This document shows, piece by piece, positions 12,300-22,305 of a stretch of DNA of 64,000 nt (position 1 is its first letter; each line of letters begins with the position of its first letter). Below the pieces are notes generated by a model. It saw only the letters and a program-made list of their open reading frames with translations, made no database searches and was not told the origin of the DNA. The DNA comes from Oscheius tipulae. Its lineage: Eukaryota; Nematoda; Chromadorea; Rhabditida; Rhabditidae. The DNA is taken from assembly GCA_037178975.1 (NCBI GenBank), contig JASJZH010000002.1, forward strand, positions 8,297,501-8,361,500. The letters run 5' to 3'. The translations under genes were made by a program, and so were the position numbers.

Positions 12300-12694
12300 G
12301 GCTGCTGACCTTCACGGGGCAGTCGCTTATATCAGGCTAGCCGTGGCGGCTGAAAAAGCTCGAGAATCCCGATAGACTTCGGAAAAAGTGGTTCAGATCC
12401 GTTCATGATGCTAGCTGATTTTCATACGCGCTTGACGAGGATGTCTCTAGGAACCGGTCCAGATTTTTAAGTTCAGGGAAATGAACTACTGTCTCTATGT
12501 CTCTAGGTCTCTCTGTCACTATATCTCTCTGTCCTCTTCTAGGTTCTTCTGATCTGTGTACCTTGTACCAGTACTGGGACTCTAGTCTAGGGGCTGGTCA
12601 CAAACGGACAGTGATAGTCGCCTGCCTGTTGTTCAAGTTGATAACAGCTCCCCATTCGCAACTTTGCCGCCTTCTCTTCTCTGATCTTTCCATT

Positions 12695-14985
12695 ATGATT
12701 CTCTCCTCAAAGTATTCAACAGAGACTCCCAAAGATGCTTTTCATGAGACTATACTAAAACGAATGCTCCAATTTCACAAGAATGATCCACAGAAGCCAG
12801 CGTTTGTAAGTTTCTTCTGTTATCAATCGGTCACACTGTTCGGATAAAGGGACAAGGATAGAAGCTACAACGAACAAAACTTATTTTAGATCCAAAGTGA
12901 AACAGGCGGTAAGATTTCCTTCAAAGATCTTCACGAACACTGTTTTGCTTTTGCCGGTTGGCTCGCAGCCAATGGATTCAAAAAGGTAAATGGGCAGAGA
13001 GACAGAAAGACAGAAAGACGGAGAGACGTAGAGACATAGAAACATAGAGACATAGAGTCATAGAGACAGAGAGACAGAGCGCCAGAGAGACAGTGAGACA
13101 CAGAGACAGAGATATTCCAGGGAGATATTATCTTGCTCTGTCTCCACAACTCTTGGCAATTCGTCGTTGGATGTCTTGGCTCCTGGATCGCCGGTCTCAC
13201 TGTCTCACCCTCCAGTCCCCAATTTGGACAGTGTAAGTCACTGGAACTATTCTTTGAACAGATCCTATTCTTCAGTCGAATTGTCTTATCAGCTGAAAGA
13301 CAGTGGAGCTGCCCTCATCTTGACCGACCAGGCCTGTTTGCCCGTTGTCAGTGCTGTATGCAAGAGTAATGAGGTAGCGGACGGTTTTTCCCTCCAAAAG
13401 TTGAACTCAGACTATCGTCTGTGTGTCCGATTCCGAGATCAAAGGAACGGTCTTTTTCAAGTCCTGTCTGAAGAGCCGACCCTTGACCAAATGCGTGGAA
13501 ATTGACAGAGATAATGATCTGATCCTGTTACCGTATTCCAGTGGGACTACAGGAAACCCGAAAGGGGTCATGATCACCTTCACGAACTATGCTTACATGC
13601 TGAGTAGTTATGTGGCGTAAGTTTCTTAATCTTGATCTCTGTCTCTGTCTCTGTCTCTGTTAGTTCAAATTACAGAAAGTACCGTGCAGAATACGTCGCT
13701 CGCGGCTTCGACGATATCGTCCCAACTCCCATCGTCGTAACCTTCCTGCCTCTCTACCACGCAATGGGGCTCTTCGGAATGTTCTGGAACGTTTGGCTCG
13801 GAAGCACCCAAATCATGATGGCCAAGTTCAATATTGAGCGATATCTTGAGCATATTCAGGAGTATGCTGTAAGCTTTCTGCCTACAGAACAAATCGTTTT
13901 TCCAGATCGTGACCCTGGCTCTGGTACCCTCTATTGTCATCCAGTTAGCGAATTCCCCTCTCTTGGATAAATACGATCTTTCATCAGTGTTTCTTATCGC
14001 CACTGGGTCAGCTCCCTTGAGTCAGAGTGTCGTGGAGAAGTTGAAGAAGAGGCTCCCGGACGTTCTTTTTGCACAGGGTAGGCTACAGAACTGTCGATGC
14101 CATGCAAGGAACTGGCGGAAAGCGCGCGCGATCTTCGTAGAATGGCGAAGTCAGTTAGCGCTCCGATTACAAAACAAAAAGTGCCGGGTTCAATTCCCGC
14201 TTGGTGAAACCTTTTGCATAAAACGGTAGAAAACACCTTTAAAAGGATTTTATCCTAAGTTCTAGCATACCTTTTCCCTGTCAATGCGTCTTTATTTAGG
14301 ATACGGAATGACCGAGACCAGTGTCGCCTCCCACATTGGTTCTCCCGACGCTCCTCCCGGTAGTATCGGCGTCCTTATGCCCGGAACCCAGATGAAAATT
14401 GTGACAGAGGACGGGAAGATGTGCGGACCGAATGAGGAAGGGGAAATGTGGCTGAGAGGACCGCAGATTATGAAGGGATACTGGAAGAGGCCCAAAGAGA
14501 CAGCAGAGACTTTTGACAAGGAGGGATTTATGAGGACGGGAGACATTGTCTACTACGATCAGAATGGCTTCACTTTTGTCTGTGACAGGCTCAAGGAACT
14601 GATCAAGGTTCATGGGAAACAGGTACTGTGCTTTGGAGAGACAGATACAGACAGATATTTATTTTCAAGGTACCCCCAGCTGAGTTAGAGTCCGTAATAC
14701 TTGAACTCCCAACAGTACAAGACTGTTGCGTCGTGGGAGTAGAAGACGAGCGGTTCGGGGAAGTTCCCCGAGCTTTTGTGGTCAGTTCCGAGCGGAATGA
14801 GAGAGCTATTCAGGACCACGTCAATGGTAATCCTTTTCGTTTTCAAAGCACACCTATTTTCAGCAAAAGTAGCTTCCTATAAGCGCCTCCGTGGAGGAGT
14901 TGTCTTTGTAGACGCCCTTCCCCGCACTCCGACAGGAAAGCTTCTAAGAAGACAATTGAGAGAACAGGCAAAGTCAAAATTGTGA
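12695..14985 (+). CDS. Acyl-CoA ligase of the 4-coumarate-CoA ligase/luciferase-like group, peroxisomal
   Basis: This is an ATP-dependent acyl-CoA synthetase (ANL superfamily): it adenylates a carboxylic acid and then forms the CoA thioester. Ten exons are 12695-12805, 12890-12985, 13121-13232, 13276-13373, 13411-13616, 13664-13868, 13906-14077, 14300-14622, 14670-14826 and 14864-14985. The AMP-binding P-loop is YSSGTTGNPKG. The motif GYGMTET, the hinge-region TGDIVYYDQNGF and DRLKELIKVHGKQ, and the C-terminal catalytic PTGK with its lysine are all present. The last three residues are SKL, a canonical peroxisomal targeting signal type 1. The substrate is unknown; nematode relatives include enzymes acting in fatty-acid or ascaroside metabolism, which is only suggestive. 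Several introns hold GACAGA or CTGTCT low-complexity runs. Confidence 0.93.
14135..14205 (+). repeat. tRNA-like module in acyl-CoA ligase intron
   Basis: ATGGCGAAGTCAGTTAGCGC is followed by GTGCCGGGTTCAATTCCCGC, giving an A box and a T-arm with a 4-5 bp stem. It resembles the module at 61857. No matching acceptor stem is visible. Confidence 0.5.
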
Positions 14986-15003
14986 AATAATGAAGCTTCC
15001 GCC

Positions 15004-17375
15004 TCAAACTTTAGTTATTTCGTCTTGAGGGAAAATTTTAGCCGAGGGTCGGATTCTTGCATACGAGGGATGTTCTGGCTGTAGCCTGAAGGCTTCTCTC
15101 CAGCTCTGAAACAGTTCTTTAAATTATGAACACCTCTCTTCTCACCTTTGACTTCCTGGCAAAAAGCACAATGTTGAGCACGAAGAAGAGTGGTATTAGA
15201 AGGGAGGGCGAGAGCTCTATCCAGAGTTGAGCTATCCCAACCCAGATGTTTGAGTCAGTCTTGGAGATGGAAGTCTTGAGGGAGATTATGACAAGGATCT
15301 GGAAGGTTCAATTAAGACTGAAGAGAGACAAAGAGGCATTCAGGCATAGAGAGAGACAGACAGACACATAGGCAGAAATACGGAGAGATAGAGAGACAGA
15401 TCGTTTGGTCTGTCTAGGTCCTTTTACTCATTTCAAACGTGAGAGAGAGAGGGAGAGAGAGAGAGAGGGCACTTACCAACAAGACAGCAGGACTGACAAC
15501 CAGCCACATGAAGGAGAAAATGTACCCGGTATGACTGAACATTTTGGCAAGGTTGCTTTTACCCTTTCCAAGGGCAGAATGGAGATCGTGCATAAAGTTT
15601 CGAATACCTGAACGTCACGTTTTTGTGATTGGTTCAGTTGAGCCTACCGTAGAGATGTATGACCACGAGAATTTCCAATAAAATGACCAGGAATACTGAA
15701 GTGTTACCCGTGTTATCGGCCAAGAGATTCTGGTAGAGGATGCCGTTCTGAAGTTACACTGTCCCCTTGTATGTCACTCTGTCTCTCTGCCTCTCTCTGT
15801 CTTACTGACTCACTTGCCAACAAGTAGCAAAACCGATCAAAAGTGACAGTAGACAGACACCGATGACCACCAGCCAAGTCTTTTTGGCTAGAGAAGGAAA
15901 CTGGTCGGTGATGGAAGTGACCACGTTTTGTGTCAATCCAAATTGACTACTGATTCCGAGCAAGAAGAACATGAAGAAGAGAGCCCCAGCCCAGAATCGG
16001 CCTCCGATCATGGAGTTGAGGGCGAATGGGTAGATGGCAAAGGCTAGACCGCTTTGACCTGAAGGTTCAGTTGATAGGGGAGAGGGACAGGATCATACCG
16101 TTCTTGGAAATCTCTTCAATGGAGACTCCGGTAACATAGGAAATGTAGCCGAGAGTTCCGTAGACGACACATCCTCCGAATATACTCATGAATCCGTCGG
16201 CAAAGACGACGATTGCGGCGTCCTGAAGTATGTGATAGTGACAATGACAGTGACCGACACCACATACCCGAAAGCAGTTATGCTTGCTAGGATTGAAAGA
16301 CGACAGTGCCAGAATACCCCCATATCCGAGTGACAAAGACAGGCACAGTTGATTGGCAGCTGCGCTCCAAGTCTGCAAAATCCATATTCAGATCCTTTCA
16401 CACCCCTACTTGAAAGTTCTTGAGAGCCTCAAACTGTGGCGTGAGGAATATCCTCATCCCGTTGAAGCCTCCAGGCTGAAGACAAGTGTTGATGAAAAGA
16501 CAGCCAATAATTATGTAGGGGACGGTGGCGGTCACATAGGAGATCTTTCCGATCCATTGAATTCCTCGAATCAGACAGATACAGGTGAGGAGCCACATTC
16601 CGGCCAAGGCGATGAGGAGCTCCATATTGAGGCTGCCGAACCGGAGGTAGGATGAGTTTTCTTGTTCCTGTCGGTATATTTTGTATCTGAAGGGGTCATC
16701 TGATCAGTTCATTGTGACTCTGTCTCCTTACCTAAAATATTCGTCTGAAGGCAGTACGTGATTGTCACTATTAAACGTACTTGTCAGAATGGAACAGTCT
16801 AAAAAAGTGTCATCAGCATTTGAAACCCACTTACTTGGACTATTCCATTCGTTCTCACAAGTGACCCACTGATTCTGGTCCCCTAATATTGCATCTTTCA
16901 AGTACAGTATACAGATAGCAACAACCATATTGTAGAAGATTCCAACTATGGCTGACATTACTGTGCTTGTCCAGCCGATTCCTGAAGCAGCAGACATGAG
17001 TCAAAAAAGGGGCTTTCAGTGATCAGGATCCGAACTCTGGACGTGTGGACCGCAGTCAACGCTCCTACAGACTGCGCTACTCATGCAAAGCAGAGACGCG
17101 CTTTCTAAGCCTCCCTCACCTTGGAAGACTGGCTTGTATCTCTTGAAAGCGTTAGTGGCTCCAGTCTTCATAAACTGCCCAATGAAAAGTTCCAAATAGA
17201 GACAGGGTAGTCCAATAAAGGCCGAACAGATCAGGTACGGTAGTAAGAAAGCTCCACCGCCATTATTGTACGCAACACCGGGGAATCTCCAAAGATTTCC
17301 GAGGCCGACAGAGTATCCAATACAGGTCAGCAAGAACTGTAGTCTGCTGCCCCACACCTGTCGCTCTGCGGTCAT
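15004..17375 (-). CDS. SLC6 family sodium-dependent neurotransmitter/amino-acid transporter
   Basis: This is a plasma-membrane sodium/chloride-coupled symporter with the LeuT fold. Eleven exons: 17120-17375, 16835-16981, 16732-16798, 16410-16686, 16268-16372, 16099-16222, 15814-16058, 15648-15747, 15477-15607, 15146-15298 and 15004-15105, about 570 residues. TM1 contains YSVGLGNLWRFP with the unwound GLGN segment and the invariant WRFP; NNGGGAFLLPY follows. TM6 has SLSLGYGGILALSSFN. The residue before GLGN is Val/Gly rather than the Asp of monoamine carriers, so amino acids, glycine or GABA-like substrates are more likely; this is inference. The extracellular loop after TM3 is long with an NST-type glycosylation site. 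The ATG at 17375 lies one base after TTTTCAG, so trans-splicing is possible, but an upstream 5' coding exon cannot be excluded. Confidence 0.92.
17015..17095 (-). repeat. tRNA-like module in SLC6 intron
   Basis: On the minus strand, CATGAGTAGCGCAGTCTGTAGG is followed by CCAGAGTTCGGATCCTGATC. The B-box region is nearly the same as in the module at 8855-8925. Confidence 0.5.
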
Positions 17376-18130
17376 TCTGAAAACATGGTGTTTGTTCTGG
17401 GGGTAAGACAACAGGAAGTGTTGTTCAAAACAGTAGTTATACTATGGGGGAGGTTTGCAAAGAGAGGGTGAGATACAATCTGCATCTTGGTAAAGCATCG
17501 CTTTGAGAACAAATTTTGTCGAACCGAGACAGAGAGGCAGAGAGACAGGAGGCAGAGAGACAGAGAGGGGCTTGATCTGCACACCAGCAGCGGCTACTCG
17601 AAATAAGCCAAATGGTAACCCTCACCCTATTTGGATAGAGAGTGGGAGTTGCAATTGCGGAACAAACAGGTAAGAAGCACGATTTCGGAAAGAGACGCAG
17701 TCTTTGTTTCATACATGCTTTGTAAAGGTCTCTCTTCTGGTGTTACATAACACATGGTGTTAGTCATTCAACATTCGTTTCGGACCAAGTCACGTGACGA
17801 CACAATGTAACTGAAAGTTGGACTTTGAAGGAATTCTCAATGAAGCGCGGGGATCGAGAGAGCAAAGACTGACGGGACAGCACACGGCTTGAGGACGCTA
17901 AAAGGCAGGATGGGCCTGTTTACTGTCCTTCCCGTTGCCTCCGGCACCCCGGCGGCCGGTCAGTTTTCAGCATTCGTCACTCGGTCAACAGTTTACGTGA
18001 TTATGAGCTCATCAGCGGAAAGATGGTACTCTTTGGAAGGTGGTTGAAAGTGCAAATGGATTTGAAAAAAAAGCCTCTATCAGTATCTCTCTATCTCCCG
18101 GTATGATGTCCACTTTCTCCATGTTCCAGT
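17376..18130. other. Intergenic, no gene seen
   Basis: About 750 bases between the SLC6 transporter and the lectin pseudogene. The region contains GACAGAGAGGCAG low-complexity sequence near 17525-17565. No splice-supported coding exon was found, although an unrecognised 5' exon of the SLC6 gene could be hidden here. Confidence 0.4.
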
Positions 18131-18131
18131 G

Positions 18132-18934
18132 ATGCTTGCGCTGCTCGTTTTGCTTGCGGCTACTTCGCTGCAGAGTATGGGGCACTAAATCCAAGATTTC
18201 AATAGAATTCAGAGCCCAAAAAACTTGTTTCTTTGGAAAAATTGACAGTTACAGAGATTCTGGAAGTGAGAGTGTTGGCTTTGTTCGATATGAGTCCGGC
18301 ATCTCCACCTGAATCTACCTTCTTGAAGGGAATACCTACTTGTAAGTCTCTCTGTCTGTTTCTCTATCTCTCAATTTCTGTCTCTCTGTCGCTCTGTCAC
18401 TCGGTCTTTCTGTATATATCTTCAGATCCCTGCCTGAGCTGCACCCAGACCAACTGCTTCTACCCTGGTTTAACTACCGCTCTTGGTTACTGTTATTTCG
18501 TCAGTTCAAGTGCTGTCAATGGAACGGATGCTCGATCCGCCTGTGAATCGATGGGAGCAGTATTTGCTTCAGCCTACAACCAGTCAGAGAACCAGTTTCT
18601 TTACAGTTAGCTACTCCTTTTTGTCGCAAATATCTTCGTCTTCATCATCCTGGATTGGGACTCCGGTAAGCCTGAAAATAACCAGTTTCTTATGAAAAAA
18701 ATACCTTGAGTACGTGAACTGACCCGTGGTCAACCAATGGTTACCCGAAAATCCTAGTGACTTGGCCGGGAATCAGTACTGTGTTACGGTAAGATGATAC
18801 TTCAAGCAAATCTTTGCTCCTTTCAGTATTACAGTAGTTCTTCGTGGGATGATGATTTTTGCAATTACACCAAAAAATACATCTGCAAGAAGCCTGTCTT
18901 CGCATCTTCGCAGAAGAAATCAAATAAATCATAA
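18132..18934 (+). pseudogene. C-type lectin-like domain gene, probably a pseudogene
   Basis: A signal-peptide-like start (MLALLVLLAATSLQ) at about 18132 leads by splicing to a spacer exon and then a CTLD: CFYPGLTTALGYCYFV, ARSACESMGAVFASA with SENQFLY, SSSSSSWIGTP, NQWLPENPSDLAGNQYCV and SWDDDFCNYTKKYICKK. The Cys and WIG landmarks are in the expected CTLD order. Two lesions are visible. The reading frame must shift by one near 18606 between SENQFLY and the WIG segment. An in-frame TGA at 18720-18722 sits where a Trp would be expected before the NQW segment. The C-terminal exon ends with TAA at 18932. A sequencing error could explain one lesion but less easily both. Confidence 0.75.
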
Positions 18935-18959
18935 GTGTTTAATGCAGACAGGGAGACAG

Positions 18960-19142
18960 ACCCCCCGGCGGGAATCGAATCAAGAACCGTCGGTGACGTT
19001 TGTACTTCAAGCGAACGCGTTAACCACTAGGCCACGAGGGACGGCGCACCCGTACCGTCTCCGAAAAATCTGCTCACGGTAACCGAATGGATAGAACTCT
19101 CGTCTAGTAGTTTAACGACCCAGGTTCGATACCAGCCGGAGG
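18960..19142. repeat. Head-to-head pair of tRNA-like modules (copy 2)
   Basis: On the minus strand, GTGGCCTAGTGGTTAACGC is followed by TTGATTCGATTCCCGCC. On the plus strand, GGTAACCGAATGGATAGAAC is followed by CCCAGGTTCGATACCAGCC. The arrangement and intervening CGTACCGTC sequence match copy 1 at 6750-6925. Confidence 0.65.
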
Positions 19143-19635
19143 AAAGTTTTCTATTTCAGACAGAGATACAGAGAGACGAAACATTACCCTTGTCCTCAAA
19201 CCTCTCGTCTTCTTTCTTTCACCACGCCATCTATTTGTTTAAACCGAAGTGAAACATTTCCGGCTTCCCTTGATCAAACACAAAACTTGAGACATTTCTT
19301 CCTTGTTGTTACCTTCCTGTTACAGTAACATGACTTATCCCCTGCAAAACAGAGACCTGTCTGACCTCATAGGTCACAAAAACAAAACAGAACCCACTAA
19401 CTGATCAAATGCGTCAAAGTTCTCCTCTCAACCATTTTGTTTACGTCTTCCCTGTTGTGTTTGGCGGAAAGCGAAAAGACCATGTCAAACAGAGGCGGAA
19501 GCCGGCCCCTCACCCTTGTCAGATCCACCCTCTTAGTGCACTCTCTTTGGCCAACGAGGGCTCCTTTAGGCGGAGGCTGACTACACTCTCAGATTCGGCA
19601 ATTGAGTCAGCAGGACCTGTTCTGGTCAACAAACA
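19143..19635. other. Intergenic region upstream of the insulin-like gene
   Basis: No coding exon was recognised. The segment is the presumed promoter and 5' flank of the insulin-like peptide gene; no defined element can be supported. Confidence 0.35.
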
Positions 19636-20536
19636 ATGTCCATGTTGCGACCGCGGGTAGTCGCTCTACTATTTCTGCTCCTGCTCTTTTGCAACTCCGA
19701 TGCTACGAATCGGACAGCCGCGGAGAACTGCCGCCAGCATTTGGCTAAAGTAGCTACCAAGTTCTGTCCGTAAGTCTTTGGAGATAATGACAGTGACAGT
19801 GACAGTGACAGTGACAGTGACAGTGACAGTGACAGTGACAGTGACAGTGACAGTGACAGTGACAGTGACAGTGACAGTGACAGTGACAGTGACAGTGACA
19901 GTGACAGTGACAGTGACAGTGACAGTGACAGTGACAGTGACAGTGACAGTGACAGTGACAGTGACAGTGACAGTGACAGTGACAGTGACAGTGACAGTGA
20001 CCGAGAATGAACAGAAGCCTGTTTTCCCAGACAGTAGACAGTTTTTGCACAATCTCTGAGCAAAAGAAGTTTGACAACATTCTTCCGACGGCCATTAACT
20101 TTTCCCGATCGCAACATTTGTTGTTTTTCGAAAGTGCTTGATCTGACTCTCCCGCTCAAGGACAGTCCTTTTCTCATTTTGAATAGCTGATCAGTAATCA
20201 AAAGACAGGGAGACAGAAAGACAGAGAGATTGAGGTAGACATTGCATCACGTTTCGAATTTTTTGCCTAGCCAAAAATACTATCCATAACTGTCAATATG
20301 TATTCAGTTTCCAATAGTGTTTTCATCACACCTCTCTGCAAAAACTGTTTTTCAGAAACACGAAATGTGTGGAGAAGGTTGCTGTCGAGTTGGCCAAAGA
20401 GCTTTCGTTGGAGATGGAAGATTCTTTTTCGAAGGTCGAAAACTTTTGCTGTAGCCGAATGTGTACGCATGAAGACCTGAAGAAGATTTGTTGCGGTTGC
20501 CGGAGAGGAAAACACATCCATCATGGAAGACTCTAA
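19636..20536 (+). CDS. Insulin/relaxin-like peptide precursor
   Basis: This is a small secreted hormone precursor of about 105 residues in two exons (19636-19769 and 20356-20536), joined in phase. A signal peptide follows the start (hydrophobic [15 protein letters not shown]); ATG codons at 19636 and 19642 are both possible. The A-chain signature is exact: [15 protein letters not shown], that is C-C-x3-C-x8-C, followed by another C-G-C. The B-chain-like part is [13 protein letters not shown] with an additional C four residues later, similar to nematode insulins with an extra disulfide. No clear dibasic C-peptide excision site is seen between the chains, so it may stay single-chain as in many nematode insulin-like peptides. 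The intron carries the TGACAG array. Signalling through the insulin receptor is inferred from the family. Confidence 0.85.
19786..20001 (+). repeat. TGACAG hexanucleotide tandem array
   Basis: About 35 nearly perfect TGACAG (GTGACA) units fill roughly 215 bp in the intron of the insulin-like gene. The open frames through it (Val-Thr, His-Cys or Ser-Leu dipeptide runs) are artefacts of the repeat. It has no interruptions until the 3' edge, where the last unit becomes TGACCGAG. Confidence 0.97.
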
Positions 20537-20639
20537 TAATTGATCTCAGAAGTAAAGATATCAAGAAGGCCGTAAAGAGACAGAGATAAAGGGACTGAGA
20601 GGCATGTGAGCAGGGAGAGAAAGACAGTAAAGATTCATT

Positions 20640-21130
20640 CCGGACAGGGACAGTACACAGCAATCTCTTCAGACCGGCCGCCCTCACGTTCTCTCTCCAA
20701 CCTGGAAGCCTACAGAGGAACGGAACCAATGTAACTGGGAGCAAACTGACTCCGTCATCAAGACCGTGAGAGAGACAGTGACAGAGATCTTGTTCAGATT
20801 TTCGAGTACCAAAGACACCAGATCTTTCGCGTCTATGTCTTCGCCAATGAGATACAGGGCGTTGGTCCCCTGTATCTCACTGGCGTTGGACGAGTCCGGT
20901 CCTGTCACTGACAAATACAGTAGACTACTACCGATCCAGGAATGGTCTTGGATGGATGACTTTTGGAAAATTATGAACCAGAGAGGACGAAGGATGGTCC
21001 TATGATACGGAAATCAAGGGGAACTATCAGACAGCTATGAGTCGAGCCCGATTTCGACGAAGAAAACTGACAAGAAGGGCAAAATTTCGGACTCAGACCT
21101 CATGGATCAGTGTGGAAGACCCCGCTTTGA
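20640..21130 (+). pseudogene. DysF-domain-like remnant with shifted frames
   Basis: Three pieces in three reading frames resemble a DysF (dysferlin/TECPR1/peroxin) domain in the right order. First is IFEYQRHQIFR (about 20798), like the Y-E-N-Q-R segment. Next is DESGPVTDKYSRLLPIQEW then SWMDDFW (20890-20970), like WSDE-G and the W-x-W-x-D-x-W segment. Last is EDEGWSYDTEIKGNY followed by RARFRRRKLTRRAKF (20983-21085), like the D-E-GW-Y...RRR ending. The frame changes are not explained by GT-AG introns I can see, so this looks like a decayed copy. Which DysF protein it came from is unknown. Confidence 0.4.
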
Positions 21131-21910
21131 AATCAGTAGTGGGGTTTTGGGCCACTGGAACTTCAGATTTTTGTCTTTGGAATGACAGAGAATGGAGATG
21201 TACTCTTGAGACAAGGAGTCGAGAGGAGTCAGCCACATGGATACGCTTGGAAACAGATCAGGGGGATACTGTTTGCAATGTCAGACTGTCACTATCTATT
21301 GTAAAAATTGGAAGAAGCTAACCTTGGAGAGCATAGTAGAAGGCAACCATCTGGAGCAAAAAGCGATGGGCAGAGTGACTTCCAAAGTACCACTAGAGAG
21401 AAGCGCGACAGGAGCTGACATGTCAACTGTAAGAACCTGACAAATCGTGAAGAAGCGCCAAATTCAATTTTGAAAGCGAGACATACAATAAAAAAAAGAG
21501 CTATTTCGCTCTCAACTCCTACTGAATTGGTCACTTCCATCCAGAACCGGGCCTAGATCATCCTGAACGACAATTTGATCATGATTGAGATCAGTCAGTC
21601 TGGAATGACAGAAACTCACACTCTCTGCCATCTTGACAAGCCCAATGGACTCTGTCTTATGTCTTCTGGCTTGTTGGCAGTTCTGGAAGGCGGTCTAGTC
21701 AACCATCATGAAGTCTGGGAGAAGAGAGTCACGAAGCAGGGAAGAAGACGTGTCAAGACGTACAAGTGCAAAAGAAAGAGGTTGTCGACGGGTCATTCGA
21801 AAAGCTTTTCATTCAATTGAGCATAAAAAATTATTTATGGATGCCAGCGAGACAAGAGACAGTGACAGTAACAGAGAGGGAACTAGAACAGTTACTTTCA
21901 GAAACAAAGA
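21131..21910. other. Region with no recognised gene
   Basis: Short open frames occur on both strands but none shows a recognisable domain. The segment may contain the rest of the DysF-like remnant and the edge of the transposon nest. Confidence 0.3.
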
Positions 21911-22305
21911 TACTGTCCTAATTGTCCGGACAGTTATCCCCATTCTCTAACTTTTTCTTGGTCTCGATGACATTATCACCTTTGGCAGTAATGCAGAATC
22001 GAAGACGCTTCTTGAACGCATCGCAGGTGGCACGGAGGTAGTTGTTGTCCAAATCGTCCCAAGCTTTGATGAGAGCAGCTTTCAATTAGTCCAAATTTGG
22101 ATGGCGGATAGAACAGGCCTTCTTTTCGATAAGGGCCCATACAGAGAAGTCCAAAGGATTCAAATCAGGCGAGTTCGAAGGCCAATCCATGTGAGCGATG
22201 AAGTCGGGTAATTCGCGGCGGCACCAGTCTTGGACGACTCTTGCTTTGTGTGCAGGTGCACTGTCCTGTTGGAAGCACCAACGACGATTTCCAAAATGGA
22301 ACTGA

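Noticed and set aside
19786-20001. CRISPR-like array
   Set aside because: The repeat is a plain hexamer with no spacers, and the genome is eukaryotic.
19626-20201. Long open frames encoding Ser-Leu, Val-Thr or His-Cys runs
   Set aside because: They are translations of the TGACAG tandem array inside an intron and have no independent support.
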